A DNA stretch of 64,000 nucleotides. Source: Streptomyces achromogenes (GTDB taxonomy: Bacteria > Actinomycetota > Actinomycetes > Streptomycetales > Streptomycetaceae). Below, piece after piece: positions 1 through 10,251 of this stretch. The notes beneath the pieces were generated by a model. It searched no databases, was not told the origin of the DNA, and was given only the letters and a program-made list of their open reading frames with translations. Each line of letters starts with the position of its first letter. The first letter of the stretch is position 1. The stretch covers positions 2,294,001 through 2,358,000 of the forward strand of contig NZ_JAUSYH010000001.1 in NCBI RefSeq assembly GCF_030816715.1. Reading direction: 5' to 3'. The position numbers and the translations under genes were made by a program.

Positions 1-56
1 ACGAAGACGCGCTTGCCTGCGACGCCTTCGGCGAGAAGTTCGTCGATCGTCTTCAT
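1..56 (-). CDS. pgk: phosphoglycerate kinase, N-terminal part only
   Basis: This is the first 18 codons of a minus-strand gene that runs off the left edge. The protein begins MKTIDELLAEGVAGKRVFV, the usual actinobacterial phosphoglycerate kinase start. The enzyme transfers the acyl phosphate of 1,3-bisphosphoglycerate to ADP in cytosolic glycolysis. The ATG is at 56-54, with a GGGAG ribosome-binding site eight bases before it. It lies downstream of gap on the same strand, the common gap-pgk-tpi order, but a strong terminator hairpin separates the two, so pgk may also have its own promoter. Family assignment rests on the N-terminus and context only. Confidence 0.85.
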   Translation of the reverse strand, partial: MKTIDELLAEGVAGKRVF

Positions 57-120
57 TGAGTGGGCTCCCGGGAGGACTGGTGGTGCTCGTGATCCTAAGA
101 GGGCTGGTCTGCACGTGAGT

Positions 121-160
121 CAGGGCCCGGGCGGCGCGTCCTTGCGCCGCCCGGGCCCTG
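121..160 (-). terminator. hairpin between gap and pgk
   Basis: A perfect 17-bp stem (121-137 pairing with 144-160) with a six-base loop lies about 30 bases after the gap stop codon. It has no clear U-tract, which is normal for Streptomyces terminators. It may attenuate rather than abolish read-through into pgk. Confidence 0.8.
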
Positions 161-189
161 CTCTCACATCAACGTGCTCGCTCTGTCGA

Positions 190-1278
<1,089 letters not shown>

Positions 1279-1330
1279 CTACCTCTCCGGGGCCGCCGGA
1301 GTGACATCGAGTCGGCCCATACACGGCACG

Positions 1331-1364
1331 GCGGTCCGTACCCGCCAGTAGGGGTACGGACCGC
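1331..1364 (-). terminator. hairpin after the M14 carboxypeptidase gene
   Basis: A perfect 13-bp stem (1331-1343 with 1352-1364) and an eight-base loop lie between the stop of the M14 peptidase and the gap promoter region. It probably terminates peptidase transcription and insulates gap. Confidence 0.75.
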
Positions 1365-1430
1365 ACGGGCCGGACGGGCCCGATCACTCGATCCGGTTAC
1401 GAACCGTCACGAAGGGTTGACTTGGGCGTG

Positions 1431-4385
1431 TCATCGCCCAAGTGAGGCGAGCGCCTTTCCGATGAGCGCCTTTCGGTCGGCCGCCGCGGCGACGTGCTCC
1501 AGGCCGAAGCCGAGCAGCACGGTGTCGTCGGTGGTGACCGCTCCGTACGTCTGGAACAGGACGCCGGTGCGCGCCCAGTCCTTCAGCACGCCCGGGCTGC
1601 CCGCGGGGGGTCCGCCGGCCTTCCAGGCGCCGAGCGACGTCTCGAAGCCCTCGGTCTCGACGGCGCCGCCGCCGACGACCAGCGAGGCGTCGTCCGCGAG
1701 CACGCCGCGGCCGCCGCTGCCCGGGTCGGTGACGTAGGCGATCGAGACCTCGACGTTCTTGCCCGCGTACGCGCTCAGGTCGAAGTTCACCTGCTGCCAG
1801 CCGCTGGAGGCGCCGGTGAGGGCGTTCCAGGAGCCGGTGGACCCGGTCGCGGTGCAGTCGTTCGCGGCGAGGGTCAGGTAGTGCTCGAGCCATGGGTGCT
1901 CACCGACGTAGAAACCGGCCCCGCACTCCGCGGGCACGGTGGTCCTGGTGGCGCCGCCCGCCTCCGCAAGCGTGGTCCAGTCGTCGCCGCCGACGGTGTG
2001 GATCTCGACGATCGCGTTGTCGTAGCCCGGCTCGGTGTCCCACAGCAGCTGGGTGCGCAGCGTCGGCTTGGCCGCCGCGCCGACGCCGCTGAGGTCGACG
2101 GTGCGGGTGAGGCGCTTGTAGGCGTCGTCGGTGTGCACGGCCGCGGCCATGTACGAGCCCGCGTACGGCCCGTAGGGGTTGACCGTCCCGGCGAACTGGC
2201 CGGCGCCCGCGCTCGCGAACTGCGGGTAGGCGGCCGCGGGCAGCTCGTCCGAGGTGACCGCGTAGGTGCCCGCCTTGTCGAGCGGGTTGCCCGTGGCCGG
2301 GCCGAGAGCCGCGCTCAGTGCGCCGAGCCTGCCGGAACCGGTGAAGCCGGTGGCGCCGGGGGTCGAGGTGCGGGAGTAGGCGCCCAGGTAGTACTGGCTG
2401 AAGTCGTTCGACGGGGTGCCGTCGGCGAGCGCGACGCTGCCGCCGGCCAGCTCGCCCGCCTCGATCAGCTTGCCGCCCTCGTTGAGGAAGGCGCGCAGCG
2501 CGAGCTGGGTCGGGTTGCCGGGGGTGCTCGCGCCCGTGTAGTGGACGACCGTGCGGAAGTGGCTCAGCACGCCGAGCGCGTCGGGCGCCCCCTGTGCGGC
2601 GACGTCCCAGACGATCGCCTTGCGGCCGTTGGCCTTCAGCGCGTCCACATACGTCTGCGCCTGCGTGGCGGCCGCGCCCTCCTCGGCGACCACCAGCGTG
2701 TCGGCCTGGGGCCGCGCGGCGACGGTGTAGGTGAAGTGCGCGCTGGAGACCTTCTTGCCGTTCTCGGCCTTCCCGGTGAACCACACCTCGACCTTGTCGC
2801 CCGGTTTGCCGTCCTTCACCTTGGCCCGGTAGGCGTCGAAGTAGAGGTTGTCCTCCCCGCCGTAGGTCTCGCCGCCCTTCCAGTGCCGGAGCGCCTGGTC
2901 CCGGGTGCGGCCGCCGTTGACGCGGTACTTGAGCTCCTTGTCGCGGACCGCCTTGCGGACGACGACGGAGACCTGCTGGTCCGCACCGCGCGCGTAGGAC
3001 GTGGTGAACGGCGCCGGGGTGAAGTCGGCGGCGGCCAGACCGACCGAGGACTTCGGGCGGTCGGGGCGCGCGGCGGACTCGGCGACCGACAGCGCGAACG
3101 GGACGTTCTTGGCGAACTCGGCCTGGATCAGCTTCTCGTCGTCCGGGAAGGTGAAGACCGACCGGCAGTCCGCGCTCTTCCACTGGTCGTCGGGGTCGAC
3201 GTTCGACGCGGTCTGACAGGTCGACATCTCGGGGGTGAACATGGCCATGCCGTTGACGTTCGAGGCGTGGCCGTCCGCCTCGCCGTTGGTGGTGTACAGC
3301 TCCGAGGAGACCTGCGGGTGGTAGCCCGGGACGGCCGAGTTCTCGGGGGTGCCGGCGAGCGCCTCGTAGGCGACGTCGTCCGGGGTGTCGGTGGCGACCT
3401 GCCAGCCGACCCCGTAGAGGAGGAGTTCGGCGGCGGAGTGGTAGTTGATGCCGTAGGTGAAGCCGATGCGCTTCTCGAAGGCGTCGAGCGCCCTGGTCTC
3501 GGGCTCGGAGGCGGGTTTCGCGCCGCGGTAGGTCTCGCTGGTGGGGTTCGGCGAGGAACCCTCGTTGTCGTAGCCCCACTTGTAGGCGAAGTTGCGGTTG
3601 AGGTCGACGCCGTCGCCGGTGGAGATCGCGCCGTCGCCGTTGACGTCCCGCAGGTTCTTGCGCCACATGCGGTTGTCGGTGCTCTTGAAGGTGTAGTCGT
3701 AGCCGTCGGGGTTGGCCGACAGGACGAACCACAGCTCGTTGGAGTCGACGATCTTCTTGACGCGCTTGTCGGTCCGGTAGTTGTCCAGGTAGTAGTGCAT
3801 CAGCCGCCGGGTCATCTCGGGGGTGATCCACTCACGCGCGTGCTGGTTGGACATGTACAGCACCGAGGGCTTGGAGCCGTCGGCGGACTTCTTCGCGTCC
3901 CTGGTCAGTTTGACCGCGAGGATGTCCTGGCCGTTCACGGTCTTGCCGAGGGAGACGACCTTGGTGAGGCCCGGGTTCTGCCGGCCGGTGCGCAGGATCT
4001 CCTCCCGCAGGCCGCCGCTTCCGCTGTACGGGCGGAACACGCCTTCGGCGGCGGCCTCCACCCGGTTCTCGGACGTGGCCGAGAGGGTGTGCTCGGCGAG
4101 CCGGACACCCTGCTTGCCGAGTTTCTTCGCCTGCTCGTCCGTGAGGTAGACCTCGACGGTGGCGGTGCCCTTCGCGGGCACCTGCTCGCTGAGTTCGTGT
4201 CCGTCCTGTCCGGCCGCCAGCAGCAGGGGTACCTGCTGTCCGGTGACCTCGGCGCGGAAGACCTTGACCTCGGCCGGATCGGGCTTCGGTGAGTGTGCGG
4301 GCTGCGCCTGGGCGATGGGCGCGAGTGCCGCTCCGCCGAGCAGGAGTGCGCCGACAGCGAGGATCGATCTCGCTCTAGGTCTCAT
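1431..4385 (-). CDS. secreted M14 zinc carboxypeptidase
   Basis: This 984-residue exported metallopeptidase removes C-terminal residues from peptides outside the cell. It starts with a signal peptide (Arg-rich N-terminus, hydrophobic stretch to about residue 26 ending AQA). The M14 catalytic domain follows. The zinc motif is HAREW (His182, Glu185), then NPDGY, DLNRNF, the third zinc ligand in NYHSA, and the catalytic Glu in FTPEMS. The C-terminal half looks like beta-rich accessory modules, possibly for substrate or wall binding. The ATG at 4385 was preferred over an upstream in-frame codon because AGGGGGG lies just before it and it begins the signal peptide directly. It is a single gene with terminators on both sides. 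Confidence 0.93.
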   Translation of the reverse strand: MRPRARSILAVGALLLGGAALAPIAQAQPAHSPKPDPAEVKVFRAEVTGQQVPLLLAAGQDGHELSEQVPAKGTATVEVYLTDEQAKKLGKQGVRLAEHTLSATSENRVEAAAEGVFRPYSGSGGLREEILRTGRQNPGLTKVVSLGKTVNGQDILAVKLTRDAKKSADGSKPSVLYMSNQHAREWITPEMTRRLMHYYLDNYRTDKRVKKIVDSNELWFVLSANPDGYDYTFKSTDNRMWRKNLRDVNGDGAISTGDGVDLNRNFAYKWGYDNEGSSPNPTSETYRGAKPASEPETRALDAFEKRIGFTYGINYHSAAELLLYGVGWQVATDTPDDVAYEALAGTPENSAVPGYHPQVSSELYTTNGEADGHASNVNGMAMFTPEMSTCQTASNVDPDDQWKSADCRSVFTFPDDEKLIQAEFAKNVPFALSVAESAARPDRPKSSVGLAAADFTPAPFTTSYARGADQQVSVVVRKAVRDKELKYRVNGGRTRDQALRHWKGGETYGGEDNLYFDAYRAKVKDGKPGDKVEVWFTGKAENGKKVSSAHFTYTVAARPQADTLVVAEEGAAATQAQTYVDALKANGRKAIVWDVAAQGAPDALGVLSHFRTVVHYTGASTPGNPTQLALRAFLNEGGKLIEAGELAGGSVALADGTPSNDFSQYYLGAYSRTSTPGATGFTGSGRLGALSAALGPATGNPLDKAGTYAVTSDELPAAAYPQFASAGAGQFAGTVNPYGPYAGSYMAAAVHTDDAYKRLTRTVDLSGVGAAAKPTLRTQLLWDTEPGYDNAIVEIHTVGGDDWTTLAEAGGATRTTVPAECGAGFYVGEHPWLEHYLTLAANDCTATGSTGSWNALTGASSGWQQVNFDLSAYAGKNVEVSIAYVTDPGSGGRGVLADDASLVVGGGAVETEGFETSLGAWKAGGPPAGSPGVLKDWARTGVLFQTYGAVTTDDTVLLGFGLEHVAAAADRKALIGKALASLGR

Positions 4386-4479
4386 GAACCCCCCTAGCGT
4401 GAGTTCGCCACAGCAGCGAACTCTGCCAGGCTCATGACAGTTCATGATCCAGTCAAGAGCGCCTCATAGCCAGACAAAA

Positions 4480-4515
4480 GCCGGTGGGGTCGCCCGATCG
4501 GACGCCCCCACCGGC
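4480..4515 (-). terminator. hairpin after whiA
   Basis: A 10-bp GC-rich stem (4480-4489 with 4506-4515) sits 15 bases past the whiA stop and ends the uvrC-rapZ-yvcK-whiA operon. Confidence 0.75.
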
Positions 4516-4529
4516 CTCCTGACGAGCGA

Positions 4530-5519
4530 TCAGCCCACCAGGTTGTCGGCGAGCTCCTCGCTCAGGTTGCACTCCGTGCCCGGGATGCCGAGGTCCGAGG
4601 CCCGCTTGTCGGCCATCGCCAGCAGCCGGCGGATCCGCCCGGCGACCGCGTCCTTCGTCAGCGGCGGGTCGGCGAGCGCGCCCAGCTCCTCCAGGGAGGC
4701 CTGCTTGTGGTCCATGCGCAGCCGGCCGGCCGCCGCGAGGTGCTCGGGCACCTCGTCGGCGAGGATCTCAAGCGCCCGCTGGACACGGGCCCCGGCGGCG
4801 ACCGCGGCGCGCGCCGAACGGCGCAGGTTGGCGTCGTCGAAGTTGGCGAGCCGGTTCGCCGTGGCGCGCACCTCGCGGCGCATCCGGCGCTCCTCCCAGG
4901 CCAGCACCGACTCGTGCGCGCCCAGCCGGGTGAGCAGGGCGCCGATCGCGTCGCCGTCGCGGACCACGACCCGGTCGACCCCGCGCACCTCCCGGGCCTT
5001 CGCCGCGATGGAGAGCCGGCGGGCAGCGCCGACCAGCGCGAGCGCGGCCTCGGGGCCCGGGCAGGTCACCTCCAGCGAGGAGGAGCGGCCGGGCTCGGTG
5101 AGCGAGCCGTGCGCCAGGAACGCGCCGCGCCAGGCCGCCTCCGCGTCACAGGTCGCGCCGGAGACCACCTGCGGGGGCAGGCCCCGGATGGGGCGCCCGC
5201 GGCCGTCCACGAGCCCCGTCTGCCGGGCGAGCTGGTCACCGCCCGCGACCACCCGCACGACATAGCGCGAACCGCGGCGCAGACCGCCGGGCGCCATCAC
5301 GATCAGCTCCGAGCCGTGCCCGAAGATCTCCAGGATGTCCCGCTTGAGCCGACGGGCCGCCATCGCCGTGTCCAGCTCCGCCTCGATCACGATGCGCCCG
5401 CTCACCAGGTGCAGGCCGCCGGCGAACCGCAGGATGGCGGAGACCTCCGCCTTTCTGCAGCAGGTCCGGGTGACGGGGAGCCGGGAGATCTCGTCCTTCA
5501 CCGCTGCCGTCATCGCCAT
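4530..5519 (-). CDS. whiA: sporulation transcription regulator WhiA
   Basis: WhiA is a DNA-binding protein that acts with WhiB to switch aerial hyphae from growth to sporulation septation. The 329 residues match the family: an N-terminal LAGLIDADG-homing-endonuclease-like domain (about 1-230) without nuclease function and a C-terminal helix-turn-helix (about 270-305, motif [20 protein letters not shown]). The ATG at 5519 is supported by GGAAGGA seven bases upstream. It overlaps the end of yvcK by 10 bases, so it is translationally coupled as the last gene of the operon. The terminator directly after it supports that boundary. In Streptomyces an additional internal promoter is often reported for whiA; none was identified here by eye. 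Confidence 0.97.
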   Translation of the reverse strand: MAMTAAVKDEISRLPVTRTCCRKAEVSAILRFAGGLHLVSGRIVIEAELDTAMAARRLKRDILEIFGHGSELIVMAPGGLRRGSRYVVRVVAGGDQLARQTGLVDGRGRPIRGLPPQVVSGATCDAEAAWRGAFLAHGSLTEPGRSSSLEVTCPGPEAALALVGAARRLSIAAKAREVRGVDRVVVRDGDAIGALLTRLGAHESVLAWEERRMRREVRATANRLANFDDANLRRSARAAVAAGARVQRALEILADEVPEHLAAAGRLRMDHKQASLEELGALADPPLTKDAVAGRIRRLLAMADKRASDLGIPGTECNLSEELADNLVG

Positions 5520-6577
5520 GGGCCGATCCTTCCATGCATCCGAAAAATACGGTCGTACGCGGCGGCCAACAGCTCCGGGTCGTGCCTCGGGGTTCCGTCG
5601 GGCCGGGCCACCGGCGCCAGCTCGACCGCGGCTCCGAACCTCTGGGCGGCGTCGGCCAGCGAGTCGCGGTCGGGCACGGCTGCCTCGTCGGCCAGCACCA
5701 CGTCCAGGGCGAGTTTAGGGGCGTGTCGTCCCAAAACCTCCAAATGACGCTGCGGGGAGAAGCCGTCGGTTTCACCGGGTTGCGGAGCGAGGTTCAGCGA
5801 GAGCACCCGGCGCGCCTTCGTCTCCATGAGCGCGTCGAGCAGGTCGGGCACCAGCAGATGCGGCATGACCGAGGAGAACCAGGAGCCCGGCCCCAGCACC
5901 ACCCAGTCGGCGTCCAGGACCGCTTCGACGGCCTCCGGGACGGCCGGCGGGTCGTGCGGCACCAGGTGCACGGACTGCACCTCGCCCGGTGTCAGCGCCA
6001 CGGTCGCCTGCCCCCGGACCGTGTCGACGTCGTCGGGCCGCTCCGGATCGTGCCCCTTCACCAGCGCCTGGAGCTCCAGCGGCACGGCCGACATGGGCAG
6101 CACGCGCCCCTGCGCGCCGAGCAGCCGGCCGACCAGGTCCAGGGCCTGCACGTGGTCGCCGAGCTGCTCCCACAGGGCGACGATCAGCAGGTTGCCCACC
6201 GTGTGGCCGTTGATCTCGCCCTGCGACTGGAAACGGTGCTGGATGACCCGGGCCCAGGTCTGGCCCCAGTCGTCGTCGCCGCACAGCGCGGCGAGCGCCT
6301 TGCGCAGGTCGCCGGGCGGCAGGACGCCCAGTTCCTCACGCAGGCGGCCGCTGGAGCCGCCGTCGTCGGCCACCGTGACCACGCCGGTGAGGTCGCCGGT
6401 GATCCGGCGCAGTGCGGTGAGCGAGGCGGACAGGCCCATGCCGCCGCCGAGGGCGACCACCTTGGGCTGGGCGCCGCGGCGGCGCGGTTTGCCGCCGCGG
6501 GCCTCGGCAGGCCGGCCCGTGCGCCCCTCCGGGGCGACCTTGCGCAGCCGGCCGAGCCGTGGAGAACGTCCCGTCAT
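5510..6577 (-). CDS. yvcK: YvcK/CofD-like gluconeogenesis factor
   Basis: This 355-residue member of the YvcK (CofD-like) family binds UDP-sugars and affects carbon metabolism and cell shape; its exact role in Streptomyces is unsettled. Visible motifs are the nucleotide-binding [12 protein letters not shown] (about residues 41-52), [16 protein letters not shown] (about 69-84) and GHTVGNLLI. The first 38 residues are a basic, Pro/Gly-rich extension with no homologous feature I recognise. It overlaps rapZ by ATGA (4 bases) at its start and whiA by 10 bases at its end, giving tight coupling within the operon. Confidence 0.94.
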   Translation of the reverse strand: MTGRSPRLGRLRKVAPEGRTGRPAEARGGKPRRRGAQPKVVALGGGMGLSASLTALRRITGDLTGVVTVADDGGSSGRLREELGVLPPGDLRKALAALCGDDDWGQTWARVIQHRFQSQGEINGHTVGNLLIVALWEQLGDHVQALDLVGRLLGAQGRVLPMSAVPLELQALVKGHDPERPDDVDTVRGQATVALTPGEVQSVHLVPHDPPAVPEAVEAVLDADWVVLGPGSWFSSVMPHLLVPDLLDALMETKARRVLSLNLAPQPGETDGFSPQRHLEVLGRHAPKLALDVVLADEAAVPDRDSLADAAQRFGAAVELAPVARPDGTPRHDPELLAAAYDRIFRMHGRIGPWR

Positions 6578-7641
6578 TCCCGTCCCATGTCCCGGTGCAC
6601 GACCACCGTCTCCACGCCCTCGGCCGCGAGGCGCACGGCGAGCTTCTCCGACATGGCCACCGAGCGGTGCTTGCCGCCCGTGCAGCCGACCGCGATGGTC
6701 ACATAGCGCTTGCCCTCCCGGCGGTAGCCCGCGGCGACCAGCTGGAGGAGCTCCGCGTACCGGTCCAGGAACTCCTTGGCGCCGGGCTGGTTGAGGACGT
6801 ACGCCGAGACCTCCTCGTTGAGCCCGGTGTAGGGGCGCAGCTCCGGGACCCAGTGCGGGTTGGGCAGGAACCGCATGTCCACGACCAGGTCGGCGTCGAC
6901 CGGCAGGCCGTACTTGAAGCCGAAGGACATGACGGTCGCCCGCAGCTCGGGCTCCTCCTCGCCGGCGAACTGGGCGTCCATCTTGGCGCGCAGTTCGTGC
7001 ACGTTCAGGCTGGAGGTGTCGATCACCAGGTCGGCGTCGCCGCGCAGCTCGCGCAGCAGCTCACGCTCGGCGGCGATGCCGTCGACGATGCGGCCGTCCC
7101 CCTGCAGGGGGTGCGGGCGCCGTACCCCCTCGAAGCGGCGCACCAGGGCGTCGTCGGAGGACTCGAGGAAGACGATCCGCCGGGTGACGCCCTTCGTCTC
7201 GAGGTCGGCGAGCGACTCGCGGAGGTTGTCGAAGAAGCGCCGGCCGCGGACGTCGACGACGACCGCGATCCGCGCCACGTTGCCCTGGGAACGGGCGCCC
7301 AGCTCCACCATCGTCGGGATCAGGGCGGGCGGCAGGTTGTCGACGACGAACCAGCCGAGGTCCTCCAGACACTTGGCCGCGGTCGAACGGCCGGCCCCGG
7401 ACATGCCGGAGATGATCACCAGCTCGGGGATGGCCGCCTCGGGGATCCCGGGCGGCGCGACGTCGGTACTCACCTGTGCTCCGTCTTCATGGCGTGCTTC
7501 TGGCTGCGGGCTGTCGGGGACCGCGGGGTGCTGGGCGGGATCCTCTCCGGGATCCCTGTGTCCCTGCTGGGACGCGGCTGTCGGCACAGTAGTGGGCGAC
7601 TGTTCCCGCCGTTGCGTGGGGTCTGCGTCGTGCTCGGTCAT
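6574..7641 (-). CDS. rapZ: RNase adapter / nucleotide-binding protein RapZ
   Basis: The product is a 355-residue P-loop protein of the RapZ (YvcJ) family, which hydrolyses nucleotides and in E. coli targets a small RNA to RNase E; the actinobacterial role is not established. The Walker A-like motif GMSGAGRST is at residues 79-87 and the C-terminal [12 protein letters not shown] at about 323-334. Residues 1-70 are an acidic, Gln/Pro-rich, probably disordered extension that is longer than in E. coli RapZ. It overlaps uvrC and yvcK by ATGA at both ends, so all four operon genes are translationally linked. Confidence 0.94.
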   Translation of the reverse strand: MTEHDADPTQRREQSPTTVPTAASQQGHRDPGEDPAQHPAVPDSPQPEARHEDGAQVSTDVAPPGIPEAAIPELVIISGMSGAGRSTAAKCLEDLGWFVVDNLPPALIPTMVELGARSQGNVARIAVVVDVRGRRFFDNLRESLADLETKGVTRRIVFLESSDDALVRRFEGVRRPHPLQGDGRIVDGIAAERELLRELRGDADLVIDTSSLNVHELRAKMDAQFAGEEEPELRATVMSFGFKYGLPVDADLVVDMRFLPNPHWVPELRPYTGLNEEVSAYVLNQPGAKEFLDRYAELLQLVAAGYRREGKRYVTIAVGCTGGKHRSVAMSEKLAVRLAAEGVETVVVHRDMGRE

Positions 7642-9872
7642 GTCTCCTGCCCCCGTCGTTCTTCCGGGGCGCCCGCGGTGACGGGGTCTCCGGGGGAATC
7701 CGGCGTGGCGCCGGGTTCCTCTTCCTCAATGATCTCTCCGGTGGCCGTGTTCACGGCGGGGGCGGGCGGCGCCGCCCGGGCGAAGGCCGCGGCGATGGTC
7801 TCGGCCGTCTTGCGGCCTATCCCCGGGACCTCGCAGATCTGCTGGATCGTCGCGGCCCGCAGCTTCTTCACCGAGCCGAAGTGCTTGATCAGCGCCTGCT
7901 TGCGGGTCTCTCCGAGACCCGGCACCTCGTCGAGCGGGCCGGAGCGCAAGCGCTTGGCCCGCTTGGTGCGCTGGTAGGTGATCGCGAAGCGGTGGGCCTC
8001 GTCGCGCACGCGCTGGAGCAGGTAGAGCCCCTCGCTGCTGCGGGGCAGGACGACCGGGTCGTCATCGCCCGGCAGCCAGACCTCCTCCAGGCGCTTGGCG
8101 AGGCCGCAGACGGCGATGTCGTCGATCCCCAGCTCGTCCAGCGCCCGCCTGGCGGCCGCCACCTGCGGCTGTCCGCCGTCGACGACGACGAGCTGGGGCG
8201 GGTAGGCGAAGCGCCTGGGACGACCGTCCTCGTCCTTGAGGCTGCTGGTCAGGGGCGCTTCGGACGCATCGGTCAGGAGCTCCCCCGCGTCGTGGACCCG
8301 CGTGACTCCGGTGGCATGCGCAGGAACGCCTTCCGCGCCGTCGGCGGAGAGCAGTTCGGTGGCGTCGGAGGGCAGTCCGGTGGTGTCGGAGGGCAGTCCG
8401 GTGGCGTCGGCCGCGGGCAGGCCGGTGGTGTCGGCGGAGGTGCTCTCGCCGTCGGTCCACTCGCCCGTGCGCTCCTTCTCGACGAGGTAGCGCCGGAAGC
8501 GGCGGGTGATCACCTCGTGCATGGAGCGGACGTCGTCCTGGCCCTCGAAGCCCTTGATCTGGAAGCGGCGGTACTCGCTCTTGCGCTGGAGGCCGTCCTC
8601 GAAGACGACCATCGAGGCCACCACGTCGTCGCCCTGGAGGTGGGAGATGTCGTAGCACTCGATCCGCAGCGGGGCGCTGTCCAGGTCGAGCGCCTCGGCG
8701 ATCTCCTCCAGGGCACGCGAGCGCGTGGTCAGGTCGGAGGCACGCCTGGTCTTGTGCAGCACGAGCGCCTGCTGCGCGTTGCGCTCGACGGTCTCCATCA
8801 GGGCCTTCTTGTCGCCCCGCTGCGGGATGCGCAGGGACACGTTCGACCCGCGGCGCCCGGTGAGCCAGTCCTGGACGGGTTCCACGGGCTCGGGCAGGGC
8901 GGGGACCAGGACCTCCTTGGGCACGGAGTCGCCGCGCTCCTCGCCGTACAGCTGCTGGAGGGCGTGCTCGACGAGGGCGCCCGTCGTGACGTCCTCGACC
9001 TTGTCGGTCACCCAGCCACGCTGACCGCGCACCCGCCCGCCGCGGACGTGGAAGATCTGGACGGCCGCCTCCAGCTCGTCCTCGGCGACGGCGATCAGGT
9101 CGGCGTCGGTCGCGTCCGCGAGCACGACCGCGTTCTTCTCCATGGCCTTCTTCAGGGCCTCGATGTCGTCGCGCAGGCGGGCGGCCCGCTCGTACTCCAT
9201 CTCGTCGGCCGCCTCCGTCATCTGCTTCTCCAGACGGCGGAGGTAGGTGCCGGTGCGGCCGGTCATGAAGTCGCAGAACTCGTCGGCCAGTTCCCGGTGG
9301 TCGTCGGCGCCGATGCGGTCCACACAGGGTGCGGAGCACTTGCCGATGTAGCCGAGCAGGCAGGGCCGGCCGGTGCGCGACGCGTTCTTGAAGACGCCGG
9401 CGGAGCAGGTGCGCACGGGGAAGACGCGCAGCAGCAGGTCGACCGTGTCCCGGATCGCCCACGCGTGCGCGTACGGCCCGAAATACCTGACGCCCTTCTT
9501 CTTCTGGCCGCGCATCACCTGCACACGCGGGTACTCCTCGTTCATCGTGACCGCGAGGTACGGGTAGCTCTTGTCGTCGCGGTACTTGACGTTGAACCGG
9601 GGGTCGTACTCCTTGATCCAGGAGTACTCCAGCTGCAGCGCCTCGACCTCCGTGGACACCACCGTCCACTCCACCGACGCGGCCGTGGTGACCATCGAGC
9701 GGGTGCGCGGGTGCAGGCCCGCCAGATCCTGGAAGTAGTTCGCCAGGCGCTGGCGCAGGCTCTTCGCCTTTCCGACGTAGATCACCCGGCGGTGCTCGTC
9801 GCGGAACCGGTACACCCCGGGAGAGTCCGGGATCTGTCCCGGCTTGGGGCGGTAGCTGGAGGGATCGGCCAT
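7638..9872 (-). CDS. uvrC: excinuclease ABC subunit C
   Basis: UvrC makes both incisions around bulky DNA lesions after recruitment by UvrB. The 744-residue protein has the GIY-YIG nuclease (GVYRFRD...[10 protein letters not shown], residues 19-40), a Cys-rich segment, a UVR domain, the RNase H-like endonuclease domain and C-terminal helix-hairpin-helix repeats. It is roughly 70 residues longer than most UvrC proteins because of a Thr/Gly/Leu/Pro/Asp repeat insert at about residues 470-545, between the N- and C-terminal nuclease halves. It heads the uvrC-rapZ-yvcK-whiA operon. A -10-like TAGGGT ends seven bases before the ATG, suggesting a leaderless mRNA; AGGGTG could alternatively act as a ribosome-binding site. 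Confidence 0.97.
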   Translation of the reverse strand: MADPSSYRPKPGQIPDSPGVYRFRDEHRRVIYVGKAKSLRQRLANYFQDLAGLHPRTRSMVTTAASVEWTVVSTEVEALQLEYSWIKEYDPRFNVKYRDDKSYPYLAVTMNEEYPRVQVMRGQKKKGVRYFGPYAHAWAIRDTVDLLLRVFPVRTCSAGVFKNASRTGRPCLLGYIGKCSAPCVDRIGADDHRELADEFCDFMTGRTGTYLRRLEKQMTEAADEMEYERAARLRDDIEALKKAMEKNAVVLADATDADLIAVAEDELEAAVQIFHVRGGRVRGQRGWVTDKVEDVTTGALVEHALQQLYGEERGDSVPKEVLVPALPEPVEPVQDWLTGRRGSNVSLRIPQRGDKKALMETVERNAQQALVLHKTRRASDLTTRSRALEEIAEALDLDSAPLRIECYDISHLQGDDVVASMVVFEDGLQRKSEYRRFQIKGFEGQDDVRSMHEVITRRFRRYLVEKERTGEWTDGESTSADTTGLPAADATGLPSDTTGLPSDATELLSADGAEGVPAHATGVTRVHDAGELLTDASEAPLTSSLKDEDGRPRRFAYPPQLVVVDGGQPQVAAARRALDELGIDDIAVCGLAKRLEEVWLPGDDDPVVLPRSSEGLYLLQRVRDEAHRFAITYQRTKRAKRLRSGPLDEVPGLGETRKQALIKHFGSVKKLRAATIQQICEVPGIGRKTAETIAAAFARAAPPAPAVNTATGEIIEEEEPGATPDSPGDPVTAGAPEERRGQET
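8351..8442. repeat. uvrC: in-frame 21-24 bp tandem repeats inside uvrC
   Basis: About four imperfect copies of a 21-24 bp unit (consensus GCAGTCCGGTGGYGTCGGMGG on the plus strand) encode repeated ATGLPSD-like heptapeptides in a linker of UvrC. The copy number is a multiple of three bases throughout, so the frame is kept. Confidence 0.85.
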
Positions 9873-9879
9873 GTCTCAC

Positions 9880-9902
9880 ACCCTACTGGCGCGGGGTGAC
9901 AC
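9880..9902 (-). promoter_or_regulatory. degenerate PafBC-type promoter of uvrC
   Basis: Read on the minus strand, GTGTCACCC-N8-TAGGGT precedes uvrC with the -10 hexamer ending seven bases from the ATG. The -10 fits TANNNT, but only five of the nine bases in the -26 element fit TTGTCRGTG. Spacing to the start is identical to that of uvrB. It may be a weak or non-inducible version. Confidence 0.4.
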
Positions 9903-9970
9903 TCCGGTGGGGCTGTGGACAACGTCCGGGGCGGCCGCCCGGGCCCTGTGCGGGCACGGGCACGGCAGAG

Positions 9971-10053
9971 GTGGGGCCGGGGGCGCGGGGCGGGTGGGGC
10001 CGGGGGGCGCGGCAAGGGTGGGGCGGAGGCTCGGCAGGGGCGGGGCCGGGGGC
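9971..10053 (+). repeat. G-rich repeat tract between uvrC and the HTH gene
   Basis: Repeated GGGGCCGGGGGCG and GGGGCGG blocks with many runs of four to six G lie in the 379-base gap 9873-10251. The tract could form G-quadruplexes on the plus strand. The rest of the gap holds the start-proximal uvrC promoter (minus strand) and presumably the promoter of the downstream HTH gene; no gene is seen in it. Confidence 0.7.
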
Positions 10054-10251
10054 GTCGACTCGGCCACACGCACATGCCACTCGGGCATCAGGTGTTGTCG
10101 GGACTTGGTCAACACGCTTCAATGCGGGGGAACTCGGGGCCTGAACGCCGCCTTTCGGATGTGAAGGCGCTCCGCGTGGCCGGCAAGGCCCCGGCCCTTC
10201 GCACGAACGGTCCGACCAACCGTCGTGAGCATTCACAGAAAGGCCCCTTGC

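Noticed and set aside
9090-9092. Search for CRISPR arrays, tRNA or rRNA genes across the window
   Set aside because: No regularly spaced repeat-spacer pattern, no cloverleaf with TTCGA arm and no rRNA-like stretch was found by eye. The coordinates given are only a placeholder.
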